In this document: positions 25,410-34,189 of the stretch, piece by piece
Layout of the letters: each line of letters opens with the position of its first letter
Numbering within the stretch: position 1 is the first letter of the stretch
Assembly: GCA_036266075.1 (NCBI GenBank)
Contig: DATANV010000006.1
Coordinates: forward strand, 248,001-312,000
Reading direction: 5' to 3'
From: VRUE01 sp036266075
Lineage (GTDB): Bacteria > Actinomycetota > Thermoleophilia > Solirubrobacterales > 70-9
Length of the DNA: 64,000 bases
Made by a program: the position numbers and the translations under genes
Notes under the pieces: generated by a model
The model's input: the letters and a program-made list of their open reading frames with translations, nothing else
Told to the model about the DNA's origin: nothing
Databases searched by the model: none

Positions 25410-27019
25410 CGCGGCTTCAGCCTTGTCTTTTCGACCCGCGCCAGCTTTCGTTTCAGCCGCTGGAACTGCTTCTCCTGCCGCTCCGAGCGTTCGTAGCCTT
25501 CATGGGCGAGGTTGGTTTCCTCGCGCGGGTCGGTCTTCAGGTCGTACATCTCCCACTGGGGCGGCTTCGGGTTCTTCTTGCTGACGTCGTAGTACTTGGC
25601 CAGCTTCCAGCGCCCTTCGCGGATGCTGACGATGTGGTTCGGCGGTTTCGGGTAAGGCGGTTTGGCCTGGCCCGACTGGAAGTCGTCGTAGGTGAAGACC
25701 ACATAGTTCTGGACCTGCTTTGCCGTCTTCGGGCGCAGGACGAGCTGCGAATAGTCCACCCCCTGCCAGTTGGCGCGGGCCGTCTTGGGCGCCGCCGCGA
25801 GACTGGCCAGGGTGGGCAGGAAGTCAACGTGGGAGACCAGCGCGTCGGTGGTCTGCGGCGCCGGGAAGAGCTTCGGGTTTGAGTAGACGAGCGGTACCCG
25901 CGTCGCCTCCTCGTAGAAGTTGAAGTTCTTCTGCCGCATGCCTCCGTGGGTCAGGCCCATCTCGCCGTGGTCGGCAGTGCGCACGATCAAGGTGTCGTCG
26001 TAAAGGCCTGCCTCTTCCAGTTTGTCGAGCACGTTGACTATGTAGTTGTCGGAGGAGCGCATCAAGTTGCCGTAGTAGTTCAGGTAGGCACGCTTTTCCT
26101 TCTCGGTCTTCGGCTTGCCGGTCAGGTTGAAGATCCTCAGGAACTGTTCCTGCACCGAGGGCTTGGTTGAGAGGTCTTCTTCGTTGGTCACCGGTACGCC
26201 GATGTCGCCCTGCAGCCAAGAGTCGTCGTAGCCCGCTTCTTCGAAGGTCTTGCTCGGGTAGAAGAGGACGTCGTGCGGGTTGACGAGCGAGATCACCATG
26301 AAGAAGGGCTGCTGTTTGGCGGCGACCGAGCTCAGGTACTGCATCACGCCCTCGGACCCCGACTCCGGTGAGCCGGTCGATTCCATGAAGCGCCCGTCGT
26401 TGTCGACGAAGCCGCCGCCGGCCTCGGGGACGCTCTGATTGGCGCCGGCGTCGGGTGGATTCCAGCGCGTGAAGCCGTACCTCTCGAGATCGGCGGGGAC
26501 GGCGTTTTCCTTCTGCGCCGGCTTCGAGCAGTGCCACTTGCCCTTGTAGACGACGTTGTAGCCGGCTGCCCTCATCACCGTGGCGAGGTTCGGCAACTCC
26601 GGCGGCCGCGGCAGTTCCACCTGGTGCGGGTATTCCGGGAAGGGCATGTCTTCCTCGAGCGTGTACTTGACTCCGTGCTGGGCGGGGAAGTAGCCGCTCA
26701 TCAGGGTCGAGCGCGCCGGCGAGCACATGCAAGCGTTGGTGAAAGCGCGTTCGAAGCTGACCCCGTGCTGGCGCAGCCGCCGCATCCCCGGCAGGTTCCG
26801 GCGCAGCCAGTTGGGTGGGAAGTGCTGAATTGCCCGCTCCTGGTCGGTGAGGATCAGGATGACGTTCATCCCGGCGACGTCGCGCCTGCCCTTCGCCGCG
26901 CCGAGCGCCCGCTCGACGCCGGCGCCCCGAGCCAGCAACGCCGCGGCGGCGACGCTGGCGCCGCTGCCGAGCAGCTGCTTGCGGGTCAGCCCGTCCTGGT
27001 CCCGCTCGGAACCGCTCAT
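25406..27019 (-). CDS. Exported sulfatase (formylglycine type)
   Basis: 537 residues. N-terminal TRKQLLGSGASVAAAALLA resembles a Tat-type signal although the twin arginine is Arg-Lys. Sulfatase core: NVILILTDQERA (metal Asp pair), the formylglycine motif CMCSPARST with Cys-x-Pro-x-Arg (about residue 93-99), GKWHCSK, and TADHGEMGLTHGG near 340. C-terminal WEMYDLKTDPREETNLA is a common sulfatase end. Substrate unknown (sulfate or phosphonate ester). ATG 27019 follows AGGAGG and overlaps the propeller gene stop (ATGA), so the two are translated together. No formylglycine-generating enzyme gene is in the window. Confidence 0.9.
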   Translation of the reverse strand: MSGSERDQDGLTRKQLLGSGASVAAAALLARGAGVERALGAAKGRRDVAGMNVILILTDQERAIQHFPPNWLRRNLPGMRRLRQHGVSFERAFTNACMCSPARSTLMSGYFPAQHGVKYTLEEDMPFPEYPHQVELPRPPELPNLATVMRAAGYNVVYKGKWHCSKPAQKENAVPADLERYGFTRWNPPDAGANQSVPEAGGGFVDNDGRFMESTGSPESGSEGVMQYLSSVAAKQQPFFMVISLVNPHDVLFYPSKTFEEAGYDDSWLQGDIGVPVTNEEDLSTKPSVQEQFLRIFNLTGKPKTEKEKRAYLNYYGNLMRSSDNYIVNVLDKLEEAGLYDDTLIVRTADHGEMGLTHGGMRQKNFNFYEEATRVPLVYSNPKLFPAPQTTDALVSHVDFLPTLASLAAAPKTARANWQGVDYSQLVLRPKTAKQVQNYVVFTYDDFQSGQAKPPYPKPPNHIVSIREGRWKLAKYYDVSKKNPKPPQWEMYDLKTDPREETNLAHEGYERSERQEKQFQRLKRKLARVEKTRLKPR

Positions 27020-28443
27020 CTGTTCCTCCTGAAGACGTCGACCGCGTCGCTTTCGAACGAGGTCGAGTAGAGGTGGCGACCGTCGGGGCTGAGCGCGATC
27101 GAGCTGGCCCCTTTCAGCGCCCGGGCGGGGGTGCAGCCCGGAAGCGAGCGTGCCGCCAGGCAGCCGGCGGGGCCTGGCTTCTGTGCGACCGCGCCCGACT
27201 TGCCGCGGTCGAGGACGGCGATCGCGCCCGACTTGAAGGCGGTGACGTAGACGTTCTTGCCGTTGGGCGAGAGCGCCAGGCCCTCGGGGGCGACGAGGGC
27301 GCGGCCGAAGGCGCAGCCGGCGGCTCGCAGGTAGATCAGACAGCCGGCGGTGCCTTCCTTCTGGGCAAGCAGCCCGCTCGAGGTCGCACGGCCGAAGGAG
27401 GTGACGCTGTTGCTGAACAGCGAGGTCGCGTAGACATCGGCGTCGTTGGGGCTGACGGCAATCGCGTTGGCGCCGCTGAGCTGGACGCCGGTGGTGCAGC
27501 CGGCGAGCGCGCTCTCGACGATGCAGCCGCTGCCGTCGGCCGCCTGGGTGAGGACGCCGGTGGCGGCGTTGCGGGACAACGTGACCACGGCGTTGGAGAG
27601 CGCAGTGGCGGCGTAGACAGTGTCGCCGTCGCCACTGATCGCCAGGCCCTCGACCGATTTCAGGGCGATGCCGGTTGCGCAGCCGCTGGTCGCCTCGGCG
27701 ATGCAGGCGGCGCTGCCGGCCAGCTGCGCCAGCGCCCCCGTCGTCGGGTTGCGGCTGAAGGCGGCGACCGAGTTGCCGAAGAAGGAGCCGACGTAGACGT
27801 TGTTGCCGTCGGGGCTGGCGACCACGACATCGGGAGCGACCAGGGCCAGGCCGGTGGTGCAGCCCGGCAGCGGGATCCCGGAGATGCAACCCGAGAGCGG
27901 CGGCGGCAGCTGGCGCAGCGCCCCAGTCCTGGGGTTGCGGACGAAGCTCGCGACCGAGTTGCCGGCGCGCGAGGTCGCGTAGAGGCTTTTGCCGTCGGGG
28001 CTGAGCGCGACGGAGTTCGGTTCGTCGAGGCCGATCGCTTTGGCGCAGCCGTCGGCGCCTTTGGCGGCGATGCAGCCAGCGCTGCCAACCGCCTGCGTCA
28101 GCCTGCCGGTTTTCGGGTCGCGGGAGAAGATCGCGATCGCATCGCTCTTCGAGGAGGCGACGTAGACCTGCCTGCCGCTGGGACTGAGCGCGATCGCCCG
28201 CGACCCCATGAAGGGCCCGGGCCCGTCCAGCGCCCGCGCCCTGGCGCAGTCACCGGCTTGCGAGGAACGGTCGACGAGGCAGCCGCGCTTGCCGGTGAGC
28301 TGTGTCAGCGTTCCCGGGTTCGGCGCCTTCCCGGCGGCAAGCTTGGGCGCTCCGAGCGCAGTCGCCGACTGCGCCAGCACGACCAGAGCCGTCAGCGCAA
28401 AGATGCCGAGAGCGAATCGAATGCCAGGAGCAGGGCCGCGCAT
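27016..28443 (-). CDS. Secreted seven-bladed beta-propeller with a Cys pair in each blade
   Basis: 475 residues with an N-terminal signal (FALGIFALTALVVLAQSATA, about 10-29) and seven repeats of about 60 residues. Each repeat has a lactonase/YVTN-like strand (LSPDGKSLYATSRAGNSV, FSRNPTTGAL) and a paired-cysteine insert such as GCIAAKGADGC, GCISGIPLPGC, GCIVESALAGC. Seven such pairs suggest one disulfide per blade. Resembles YVTN/lactonase-like propellers; enzymatic activity unknown. Upstream of and overlapping the sulfatase, so a joint extracytoplasmic function is likely but unidentified. Confidence 0.85.
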   Translation of the reverse strand: MRGPAPGIRFALGIFALTALVVLAQSATALGAPKLAAGKAPNPGTLTQLTGKRGCLVDRSSQAGDCARARALDGPGPFMGSRAIALSPSGRQVYVASSKSDAIAIFSRDPKTGRLTQAVGSAGCIAAKGADGCAKAIGLDEPNSVALSPDGKSLYATSRAGNSVASFVRNPRTGALRQLPPPLSGCISGIPLPGCTTGLALVAPDVVVASPDGNNVYVGSFFGNSVAAFSRNPTTGALAQLAGSAACIAEATSGCATGIALKSVEGLAISGDGDTVYAATALSNAVVTLSRNAATGVLTQAADGSGCIVESALAGCTTGVQLSGANAIAVSPNDADVYATSLFSNSVTSFGRATSSGLLAQKEGTAGCLIYLRAAGCAFGRALVAPEGLALSPNGKNVYVTAFKSGAIAVLDRGKSGAVAQKPGPAGCLAARSLPGCTPARALKGASSIALSPDGRHLYSTSFESDAVDVFRRNR

Positions 28444-28587
28444 CGGGTGGCGAGCCTAATCCGCCCCACGGACGCCCCTCGGCGATAGACCCTTCCGAAT
28501 CTCAGCCGAGCAGCGCGCACGTCCACGTGAGGCGATAGTTTCAGTTTCCGTCGCCGAGAAGCGCCCATTTGCAGCAACTTCAAGAGG

Positions 28588-28661
28588 GGTGGACGACCGG
28601 ATTCGAACCGGCGACCGCCTGGACCACAACCAGGAGCTCTACCAGCTGAGCTACGTCCACC
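28588..28661 (-). tRNA. tRNA-His (anticodon GTG)
   Basis: Minus-strand cloverleaf: acceptor GTGGACG (28660-28654) pairs with CGTCCAC (28595-28589); D arm AGCTCAGCTGGTAGAGCT; anticodon stem CCTGG/CCAGG around TTGTGGT with GTG; T loop GGTTCGAATCC. The extra G at -1 (28661) and discriminator C (28588) are the identity elements of tRNA-His. CCA is not encoded. Confidence 0.95.
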
Positions 28662-28702
28662 GCGTGGCTTCAATCTAGCGTGCCGGTCGCTACGGTTGGC
28701 TG

Positions 28703-28951
28703 GTGGCTCGGCGAGGTGGGATCGCTTTCTTGCGGCCGGCGGTGCGGCCGACGGCGGCCACGGGCGCGCAGCTCAGGGGGGCCGTGGCAGTCGGGGCGCT
28801 GGCTGTGGGGGCTGCGGCGGTAGGGGGGTTTGCAATCGGGCGGCTCAGCGTTGGGCGGCTGGCTATCGATCGGGCCGCGATCGGACATCTCAAGGTCGGG
28901 GAGCTCGAGGTCGGCAAGCTCCGGGTTTGCGAGGATCTCTCCTCGAGGTGA
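28703..28951 (+). CDS. Small pentapeptide-like repeat protein
   Basis: 82 residues from GTG 28703. After a basic start (ARRGGIAFLRPAVRPTAA) residues about 25-75 are ten consecutive five-residue units of the form x-L/A-x-V/I-G (AVAVG ALAVG AAAVG, then RLSVG RLAID RAAIG HLKVG ELEVG). This periodicity predicts a short right-handed quadrilateral beta-helix. Role unknown. Its TGA overlaps a GTG start of the next gene (GTGA). Confidence 0.65.
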   Translation: MARRGGIAFLRPAVRPTAATGAQLRGAVAVGALAVGAAAVGGFAIGRLSVGRLAIDRAAIGHLKVGELEVGKLRVCEDLSSR

Positions 28952-29991
28952 GGATCGCGGGGACGTGCCGGGAGTTAACCGCCCACTATGGTGCTCAATC
29001 ACCGGCACGTCGCCTGGCGCTGGGGCTTTGCCTGGCTTGCCTGGGGGCAGTAGCCGTGGCGCCGACCGCCGGGGCGGTCGGGCCCTATCCCGATCTCGGT
29101 GGCTGCTCGATCTTCCCGCAGCCACCGGCGTCGCTCTCCCCTCGCGCGCCGTCTCTCCCGACCGAGGCCGCATGGAACCAGGACATCTCCCGCGCGCCCG
29201 TTGCCCGCAACTCCGGCGCCGTCATCTCCTACATCGACGCCCACGGCGGCAACCGCCTGCACCCCGATTTCGGTTCGCCCCGTGCCTACGGCTTCCCCTA
29301 CGCCGTCGTCGACACCGGTCAGCCCAAGCTGCCGATCCACTACACCGCCTACGGCGACGAGAGCGATCCGGGACCATTCCCGGCGCCGGCCACGGCGCCC
29401 GTCGAGGGTGGCGCCAGCAGCGACGGCGACCGGCACGTGCTCGTCGTCGATCGCTCCAGCTGCGTCCTCTACGAGCTGTATCGGGGCTTCTTCCAGAGCG
29501 GCCCACAACGACACTGGAACGCCGACTCGGGTGCCAGGTGGGATCTGCGCTTGGCGGCGCGGCGGCCCGACTCGTGGACGTCGGCCGACGCCGCCGGGCT
29601 GCCGATCTTCCCCGGCCTCGTGCGCTATGACGAGGTCGCCTCCGGGCAGGTCGAACACGCGATCCGCGTCACCTTCGACAGCACCCGAGATGCCTGGGTC
29701 CACCCCGCCTCGCACTGCGCCGGCAATACCCCCAGCGCCAGCGCCCCGGCAATGGGGACGCGGCTGCGCCTAAAGGCCGGCTACGGACTCGGCGGCTTCA
29801 GCGGCGGCGCCAGGACCATCGCGCTGGCGATGAAGCGCTTCGGGCTGATCGTCGCCGACAACGGCTCCAACTGGTACATCGACGGCACCAGCGACCGGCG
29901 CTGGGACGACGAGGGCCTCGACCAGCTGAAGCGGATTCCCGGCAGCGCCTTCCAGGTGGTCAGGAGCGCCGCTCGGCCGCACCTCTGCTGA
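28948..29991 (+). CDS. Secreted protein of unknown function
   Basis: 347 residues from GTG 28948. The first 20 codons cross a dispersed palindromic repeat (28959-29012), so the true start may be further in; after ARR a signal-like stretch LALGLCLACLGAVAVAPTAGA precedes the mature protein. The mature part has FPQPPASL, WNQDISRAPV, SYIDAHGGNRLHPDFG, HVLVVDRSSCVLYELY, HAIRVTF and LKAGYGLGGFSGGARTIALAMKRFG, a pattern I associate with secreted actinobacterial hypothetical proteins but cannot name. No membrane anchor follows. Convergent with the next gene, overlapping it by 32 bases. Confidence 0.75.
   Translation: MRIAGTCRELTAHYGAQSPARRLALGLCLACLGAVAVAPTAGAVGPYPDLGGCSIFPQPPASLSPRAPSLPTEAAWNQDISRAPVARNSGAVISYIDAHGGNRLHPDFGSPRAYGFPYAVVDTGQPKLPIHYTAYGDESDPGPFPAPATAPVEGGASSDGDRHVLVVDRSSCVLYELYRGFFQSGPQRHWNADSGARWDLRLAARRPDSWTSADAAGLPIFPGLVRYDEVASGQVEHAIRVTFDSTRDAWVHPASHCAGNTPSASAPAMGTRLRLKAGYGLGGFSGGARTIALAMKRFGLIVADNGSNWYIDGTSDRRWDDEGLDQLKRIPGSAFQVVRSAARPHLC
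28959..29012. repeat. Dispersed palindromic repeat, family A, copy 1
   Basis: GGACGTGCCGGGAGTT (from 28961) and the reverse-complementary ATCACCGGCACGTC (to 29011) flank a short centre. The whole unit matches the inverted copy at 45179-45230 at about 41 of 53 positions by eye. Here it lies at the 5' end of a coding frame. Confidence 0.7.
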
Positions 29992-30589
29992 GCACCACGC
30001 GCCGGAAGTCCGCCTGAAGGCGGTCGCGTAGCTCTTCGGCCGCCTTCGCGTCGGGGTCGCTGCCGTTCTCGCCGGCTCCGCTGACGAGGACGACCTCGCT
30101 CGCCGGATAGCTTTGAAGCTGGTCCTCGACCGCCTGGACGAGGTCCTCGTCCCCAACCCGCGCCTCCGCCGCAATTCCCGCCTTGGCCAGTGCCGCGATG
30201 GCGGCGACGAGGTTCTGCTGTGCCCGCCGACGGGCGCCCTCGACGTCCGAAGCCCAGCGATCAAGAAAGCCGATCCGCGCCGGAGAGAGGACCAGCACAT
30301 CGGCGTCCGCTGCGTCCTCGAGATCCGAGACCTCGGCGATCTTGCGCACCGCAGCAGGCTCATCGACCGGCGCATCGACGACGAGCAGCACGTGCCGCCG
30401 CGCATCCCCGGCCTCGGCCCGCGCCGAGGAGATCGGCCCACGCGGACGCTGCCGCGCCGCGACGAAGACCACCACGACCGCGGCCAGGGCACCAGCCGCA
30501 ACGCCGGCCCCACCCCCACCCAGGCCGAACGCCGCGACGATCGGAACTGCGATCGCGGCGACGATCAGCGGCAGCTTCCAGGGCGCCAT
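29960..30589 (-). CDS. Membrane-anchored USP-like (Rossmann) protein
   Basis: 209 residues. Two adjacent hydrophobic segments (about 5-24 and 27-46) form an N-terminal hairpin; a cytosolic domain follows with strand HVLLVVDAP, DVLVLSPA, a helix ASDVEGARRRAQQNLVAAIAAL, VGDEDLVQAVEDQL and SEVVLVSGAGENG, which is the beta-alpha pattern of universal stress protein-like domains. It resembles the protein at 59.9 kb in architecture. Ligand unknown; the ATP loop G-2x-G-9x-G(S/T) is not clearly complete. Confidence 0.7.
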   Translation of the reverse strand: MAPWKLPLIVAAIAVPIVAAFGLGGGGAGVAAGALAAVVVVFVAARQRPRGPISSARAEAGDARRHVLLVVDAPVDEPAAVRKIAEVSDLEDAADADVLVLSPARIGFLDRWASDVEGARRRAQQNLVAAIAALAKAGIAAEARVGDEDLVQAVEDQLQSYPASEVVLVSGAGENGSDPDAKAAEELRDRLQADFRRVVLSRGAAERRS

Positions 30590-30615
30590 CGCCGAATTGT
30601 CGCCGATGGCGCGCC

Positions 30616-30759
30616 CTAGACGCGTCTGGTGCCGCTGCCGACCATCGGGGCGATCAGCAGCGCCAGTCCGATCAAGATCACGATGATGCCGAGCACGTAG
30701 TTCACCAAGATGGCGAGCACGATCCCGATGACAATGAGCAATATCGAACTTGGAATCAT
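30616..30759 (-). CDS. Small hydrophobic membrane protein (47 aa), DUF6131-like
   Basis: ATG 30759. The product MIPSSILLIVIGIVLAILVN then a second hydrophobic stretch YVLGIIVILIGLALLIAPM and a short GSGTRRV tail: two membrane spans joined tightly. This resembles the small two-span DUF6131 proteins common in actinobacteria; assignment is from memory. It lies between the USP-like gene and a Rossmann oxidoreductase on the same strand. Confidence 0.65.
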   Translation of the reverse strand: MIPSSILLIVIGIVLAILVNYVLGIIVILIGLALLIAPMVGSGTRRV

Positions 30760-30846
30760 GCAGCGCTTCCTACCCCTGCTCGGCTACGCCGAAACAACGA
30801 CGACCCCCAGCCCGCAGGTCGCGGGTGAAGAGGACGATCGGGCAGC

Positions 30847-31749
30847 TCAGCGCTCGCCTTCCTCCGCCAGGGCCGCGCGCAGCGTCTTGTCGAAGGACGC
30901 CGGCGAAATCCCAAAGCACTCGGCCGCGGCGCTGTCGGTGACCACCGTCGGCGTGGTCAGCCCCTCGATCAGCGGCCGCGCGACCTTCGTGTCGACCGGG
31001 GTGACCAGGCCCAGCCAGAGCGAGGAAAGCCACGGCGTCAGCAGCGGCACGCGCAGCTTCGTCGGCTTTCGTTTGCCCATCGCCAGCGCCATCCGGTCCA
31101 GCATCTCCGCGTAGCTGAGGATGTCCGGCCCGCCGATCTGAACCTCGGCTTCCATCGACTCCGGCACCTCGAGCGCCCGTCGCAGGTACTCGACGGTCGC
31201 CTCGATGCCGATCGGCTGGGTCGGCGTGTCGAGCCAGGCCGGCGCAACCATCACCGGCAGTCGACCGACCAGGTAACGGAGCGTCCGGTAGGACTCGCTG
31301 CCGAAGCCAACCACCATCGCCGCCCGGAAGTAGGTCAGCGGCGGGCCGGCCGCAGCGAGCACGCGGGCGGTCTCGCCGCGGCTGCGCAGATGCTCCGAGA
31401 CATCCTCCTCCCCCAAGCCGCCCAGGTAGACGACACGCTGCACGCCCTCACGCGAGGCCATGCGGGCAAAGTTGCGCGCCCCCCGCCGCTCCCGCTCGGC
31501 GAACCCCTCGCCGCCTGCCATCGAGTGGACGAGGAAGTAGGCGACGTCGATCCCCTCGCCAGCTCCCTCGAGGCTGGCGGGGTGGCCGATGTCGGCCTCC
31601 CACACCTCATTGCCCATTTCCTCCAACCAGCCCGCCTTCGAGCGGTCGCGGACGAGACAGCGCACGCGTCCTTCGGAACCCGCAAACGAGGCCGCCAGCC
31701 GGCTGCCGACGAATCCCGTCGCTCCGGCTATGAGGACATTGGACCCGAT
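30847..31749 (-). CDS. NmrA/SDR-like NAD(P)-binding protein with a non-standard start
   Basis: 300 residues if started at ATC 31749. The Rossmann signature VLIAGATGFVGSRL (about 5-18) is clearly coding, followed by VRCLVRD, DVAYFLVHSM, VQRVVYLGGLG and IGGPDILSYAEML, matching atypical SDR/NmrA proteins with a C-terminal DUF2867-like or ubiquinone-reductase-like part. No ATG/GTG/TTG lies in frame upstream of this motif before the stop at about 31759; GTG 31665 would delete the nucleotide-binding loop. An ATG at 31739 is one base out of frame, so a one-base deletion (or sequencing error) at the start is the alternative to ATC initiation. Confidence 0.8.
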   Translation of the reverse strand: MGSNVLIAGATGFVGSRLAASFAGSEGRVRCLVRDRSKAGWLEEMGNEVWEADIGHPASLEGAGEGIDVAYFLVHSMAGGEGFAERERRGARNFARMASREGVQRVVYLGGLGEEDVSEHLRSRGETARVLAAAGPPLTYFRAAMVVGFGSESYRTLRYLVGRLPVMVAPAWLDTPTQPIGIEATVEYLRRALEVPESMEAEVQIGGPDILSYAEMLDRMALAMGKRKPTKLRVPLLTPWLSSLWLGLVTPVDTKVARPLIEGLTTPTVVTDSAAAECFGISPASFDKTLRAALAEEGER

Positions 31750-31865
31750 GCGTCCAGGCTACCCGCCGCCAAACGCCGGGAACGAGTAGACGACGGCGTC
31801 GAAACTCCGGTCGCCTCGATCGGCCTGACTCGCGCGACGACGGAGACCGCGATGGAAGGGATCAG

Positions 31866-31938
31866 CACCCCCGGCTGGATTCGAACCAGCGACCCACGGC
31901 TTAGAAGGCCGTCGCTCTGTCCACTGAGCTACGGGGGC
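31866..31938 (-). tRNA. tRNA-Arg (anticodon TCT)
   Basis: Acceptor GCCCCCG (31938-31932) pairs with CGGGGGT; D arm GCTCAGTGGACAGAGC; anticodon stem ACGGC/GCCGT around CTTCTAA giving TCT; T arm CTGGTTCGAATCCAG; discriminator G at 31866. CCA is not encoded. Confidence 0.95.
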
Positions 31939-31974
31939 CGGACCTGCTTAGGTTACGGCTCGCACCCGCTGCCG

Positions 31975-34152
31975 TCAGCTCTTGGCGAGCTTGCCGCAGC
32001 TATCCGGGTCGAGCTTGCCCCTGACCTTGAAGACGTAGTCGGGCTCTGGCGTGATTTCCGGCTCTTCGATCACGGTTTCCAGCGCCTGGTCTTCCTTCAG
32101 CCAGGCGTAGATCGGGTACCAGTATTCGGCCTCCCGCGAGTCCTGGGTGAACTGGCTGATGATCAGGAAGTCGTAATCGCCCGCGTTGATGCGGCGCCTG
32201 AACTGGTGGCAGGTCGTCGCCAGGCGGTAGGTGCCGTCCGGCCCCGGCACGCCGATGTACTGGACGTAGTTGTCGAGGTTGGCGCCGAAGAAGCCGTACT
32301 GACCGAAGTAGATCTCGCCGGAGCCGGCGATGCCGATCCGCGCGCCGTGCCGTTCGCGGGCGAAGGTATAGGCCTTGCGCGGCCCGCCTTCCTGCAGGAA
32401 CGGCGTCACGCGCGTGTAGTGCTGGTCGTAGTACTGAACCTCCTGGGCGCGACCGAGGACGACGGCGAGCAGCAGCACGCCCCCGGCCGCTGCGACCGCC
32501 GCGGCCCGGCTGATCCGGCGCCGACTGCGGAGCGCACCCAGCCCTGCCGGCGCCCAGACGAGCGCCAGGGTCAGGAACACCGTGCCGACGATGTAACCCG
32601 GATACCAGCGCGGCGTCGTCAGGACGCTGATCGCGTAGACGGCGGTGAGGAAGATGAGCGTCTGCCAGGCACGCGAGTCTGGCGCCCGCAGCGGCCGGGC
32701 GATCGGCAGCAGGACCATGCCGAGAACGAGCCCTGGCGCGAGGTAGCGGGTGTTGGTGAAGAAGCCGGTCGGCGAGCCCTCCTGCCCGGCGGCGGTCAGC
32801 GGCGTGAAGACGTATACGACCGCGGTCAGCAGCGCCGCGGCAGCGAGCACCTGCAGGATGCGGTTGCGCGAGCGCACGACGATGAAGACGGCGGCGGCCA
32901 CTGCGACGATCAGGATCAGCGGCCAGAGCGGCCCGAAAGCGTCCTCCAGGCGGGGGAAGAACCAGCGGCGGTAGATGGTCGGGTCGGTGATGTAGTGGGC
33001 GACGGCAAAGCGCGGGCGCGGATCGAGCGGCATCTGGTCGGGCCGCGGCAGGTGGAGCGGGCCGAAGCCGGTCGTCGGAATCGGGTTGCCACCGGTCTTG
33101 ATCGCCGCCCGCAGATACCAGTAGCCACCGACGACCAGGGCGGAGAGGCCCAGCACCCAGGCGGTCGTCAGGCGGCGCCCCTTGCCGCTGAAGACGATCA
33201 CGCCGAGCGTGATCGCCACTACCGGGACGAGGAAGGTGAACTTGACCGAGGCGGCGAGCCCGGCGGCGATTCCAGCGACGACCAGCGGCCCACGGTCGAG
33301 CAGGGGGGCACCGCGCTCGGGCGTGTCCTGAACAGCGGTACCGGCGACCGGCGCCCGGCGCTGATGGCCGTTGATCAGGAAGGCGGCGAAGGCGATCAGG
33401 AAGGCCAGGCCCATGATGTCGTTGCGGCCCTCGCCCGGCTGCGTCTCGATCATCACGCCGGCGTCGAGGACGATCGCGCCGGCGACCAGCGTCGCCGGGC
33501 CGACCTTGTACGGGCGGCCGACGCACCAGGCTGCAAGCAGCGCGAGCGAGAGCCAGACGAGGTTGATCAGCGGCGAGAGCCAGTCGGTCTTGAAGAGGAC
33601 GATCGCGCTGCCGTGGATCAGCTCCGAGCTCTGCGGGTAGAACCAGGCGGCGAGCCGCAGCGGATCGGTGAAGTGCAGGTGGACCGTCGAGGCTTCTTGG
33701 GCGATCCGCGCCGCGAAGGGCATGTGGTACCAGGTCGTGTCGCCACCGAACATGCCGAAGTCGAGGCTGGACAACGACGGGAAGGTCCACTCGGCGACGG
33801 TGAATGAGGCGACGCCAAGCGCGATCAGGAAGGCGACCGCCTGTACCGGCGGCGCCGCCACTTCGCCCCCGTCCCGTCCCGCCTTCGTCCAGCCGAGCAG
33901 CGCCGCCAGCAGGCCGACGGCGATGCAGACGACGACGATCCAGCCGACCTCGAGGATGCTGAGCGTGCCAAGCAGCTCCAGCGAGAGGACGAGCAGGGCG
34001 ATGGCGATCGTCGCATCGGCGAGCCGCGCCAGGGCGCCGGAGAACTCGGGCACGATCCAGCGTCGCAGCCAGTAGCCGCCGAGGCCGACCGCCGCGACGA
34101 TGCCGATCGTCGCAAGGCAGCCTCCCAAATAGGAGCCGAAGGATGGGGTCAC
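31975..34152 (-). CDS. Large polytopic membrane protein, GT-C glycosyltransferase-like
   Basis: 725 residues with about 12-13 membrane helices and a soluble C-terminal 120 residues. The first loop contains SSLDFGMFGGDTTWYHMPFA, with acidic residues placed like the catalytic Asp loop of GT-C mannosyltransferases, and later FYPQSSELIHG, GRNDIMGL, SVKFTFLVP, NTRYLAPGLVLG follow the pattern of polyprenyl-phosphate sugar transferases. The C-terminal domain (IGIAGSGEIYFGQYGF) reads like an extracytoplasmic fold. Donor and acceptor are unknown. Monocistronic between tRNA-Arg and msrA. Confidence 0.7.
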   Translation of the reverse strand: MTPSFGSYLGGCLATIGIVAAVGLGGYWLRRWIVPEFSGALARLADATIAIALLVLSLELLGTLSILEVGWIVVVCIAVGLLAALLGWTKAGRDGGEVAAPPVQAVAFLIALGVASFTVAEWTFPSLSSLDFGMFGGDTTWYHMPFAARIAQEASTVHLHFTDPLRLAAWFYPQSSELIHGSAIVLFKTDWLSPLINLVWLSLALLAAWCVGRPYKVGPATLVAGAIVLDAGVMIETQPGEGRNDIMGLAFLIAFAAFLINGHQRRAPVAGTAVQDTPERGAPLLDRGPLVVAGIAAGLAASVKFTFLVPVVAITLGVIVFSGKGRRLTTAWVLGLSALVVGGYWYLRAAIKTGGNPIPTTGFGPLHLPRPDQMPLDPRPRFAVAHYITDPTIYRRWFFPRLEDAFGPLWPLILIVAVAAAVFIVVRSRNRILQVLAAAALLTAVVYVFTPLTAAGQEGSPTGFFTNTRYLAPGLVLGMVLLPIARPLRAPDSRAWQTLIFLTAVYAISVLTTPRWYPGYIVGTVFLTLALVWAPAGLGALRSRRRISRAAAVAAAGGVLLLAVVLGRAQEVQYYDQHYTRVTPFLQEGGPRKAYTFARERHGARIGIAGSGEIYFGQYGFFGANLDNYVQYIGVPGPDGTYRLATTCHQFRRRINAGDYDFLIISQFTQDSREAEYWYPIYAWLKEDQALETVIEEPEITPEPDYVFKVRGKLDPDSCGKLAKS

Positions 34153-34189
34153 CGGCGCGGGATGCTATTCGGCGCGCCGGGCGCGCGAG

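Noticed and set aside
28670..29173. 167-codon minus-strand frame next to tRNA-His
   Set aside because: Antisense to the pentapeptide-like gene and repeat A1; no ribosome binding site or domain.
31390..33807. 805-codon plus-strand open frame
   Set aside because: Antisense to the NmrA-like gene, the tRNA-Arg and the GT-C-like gene; crosses a tRNA and shows no domain.
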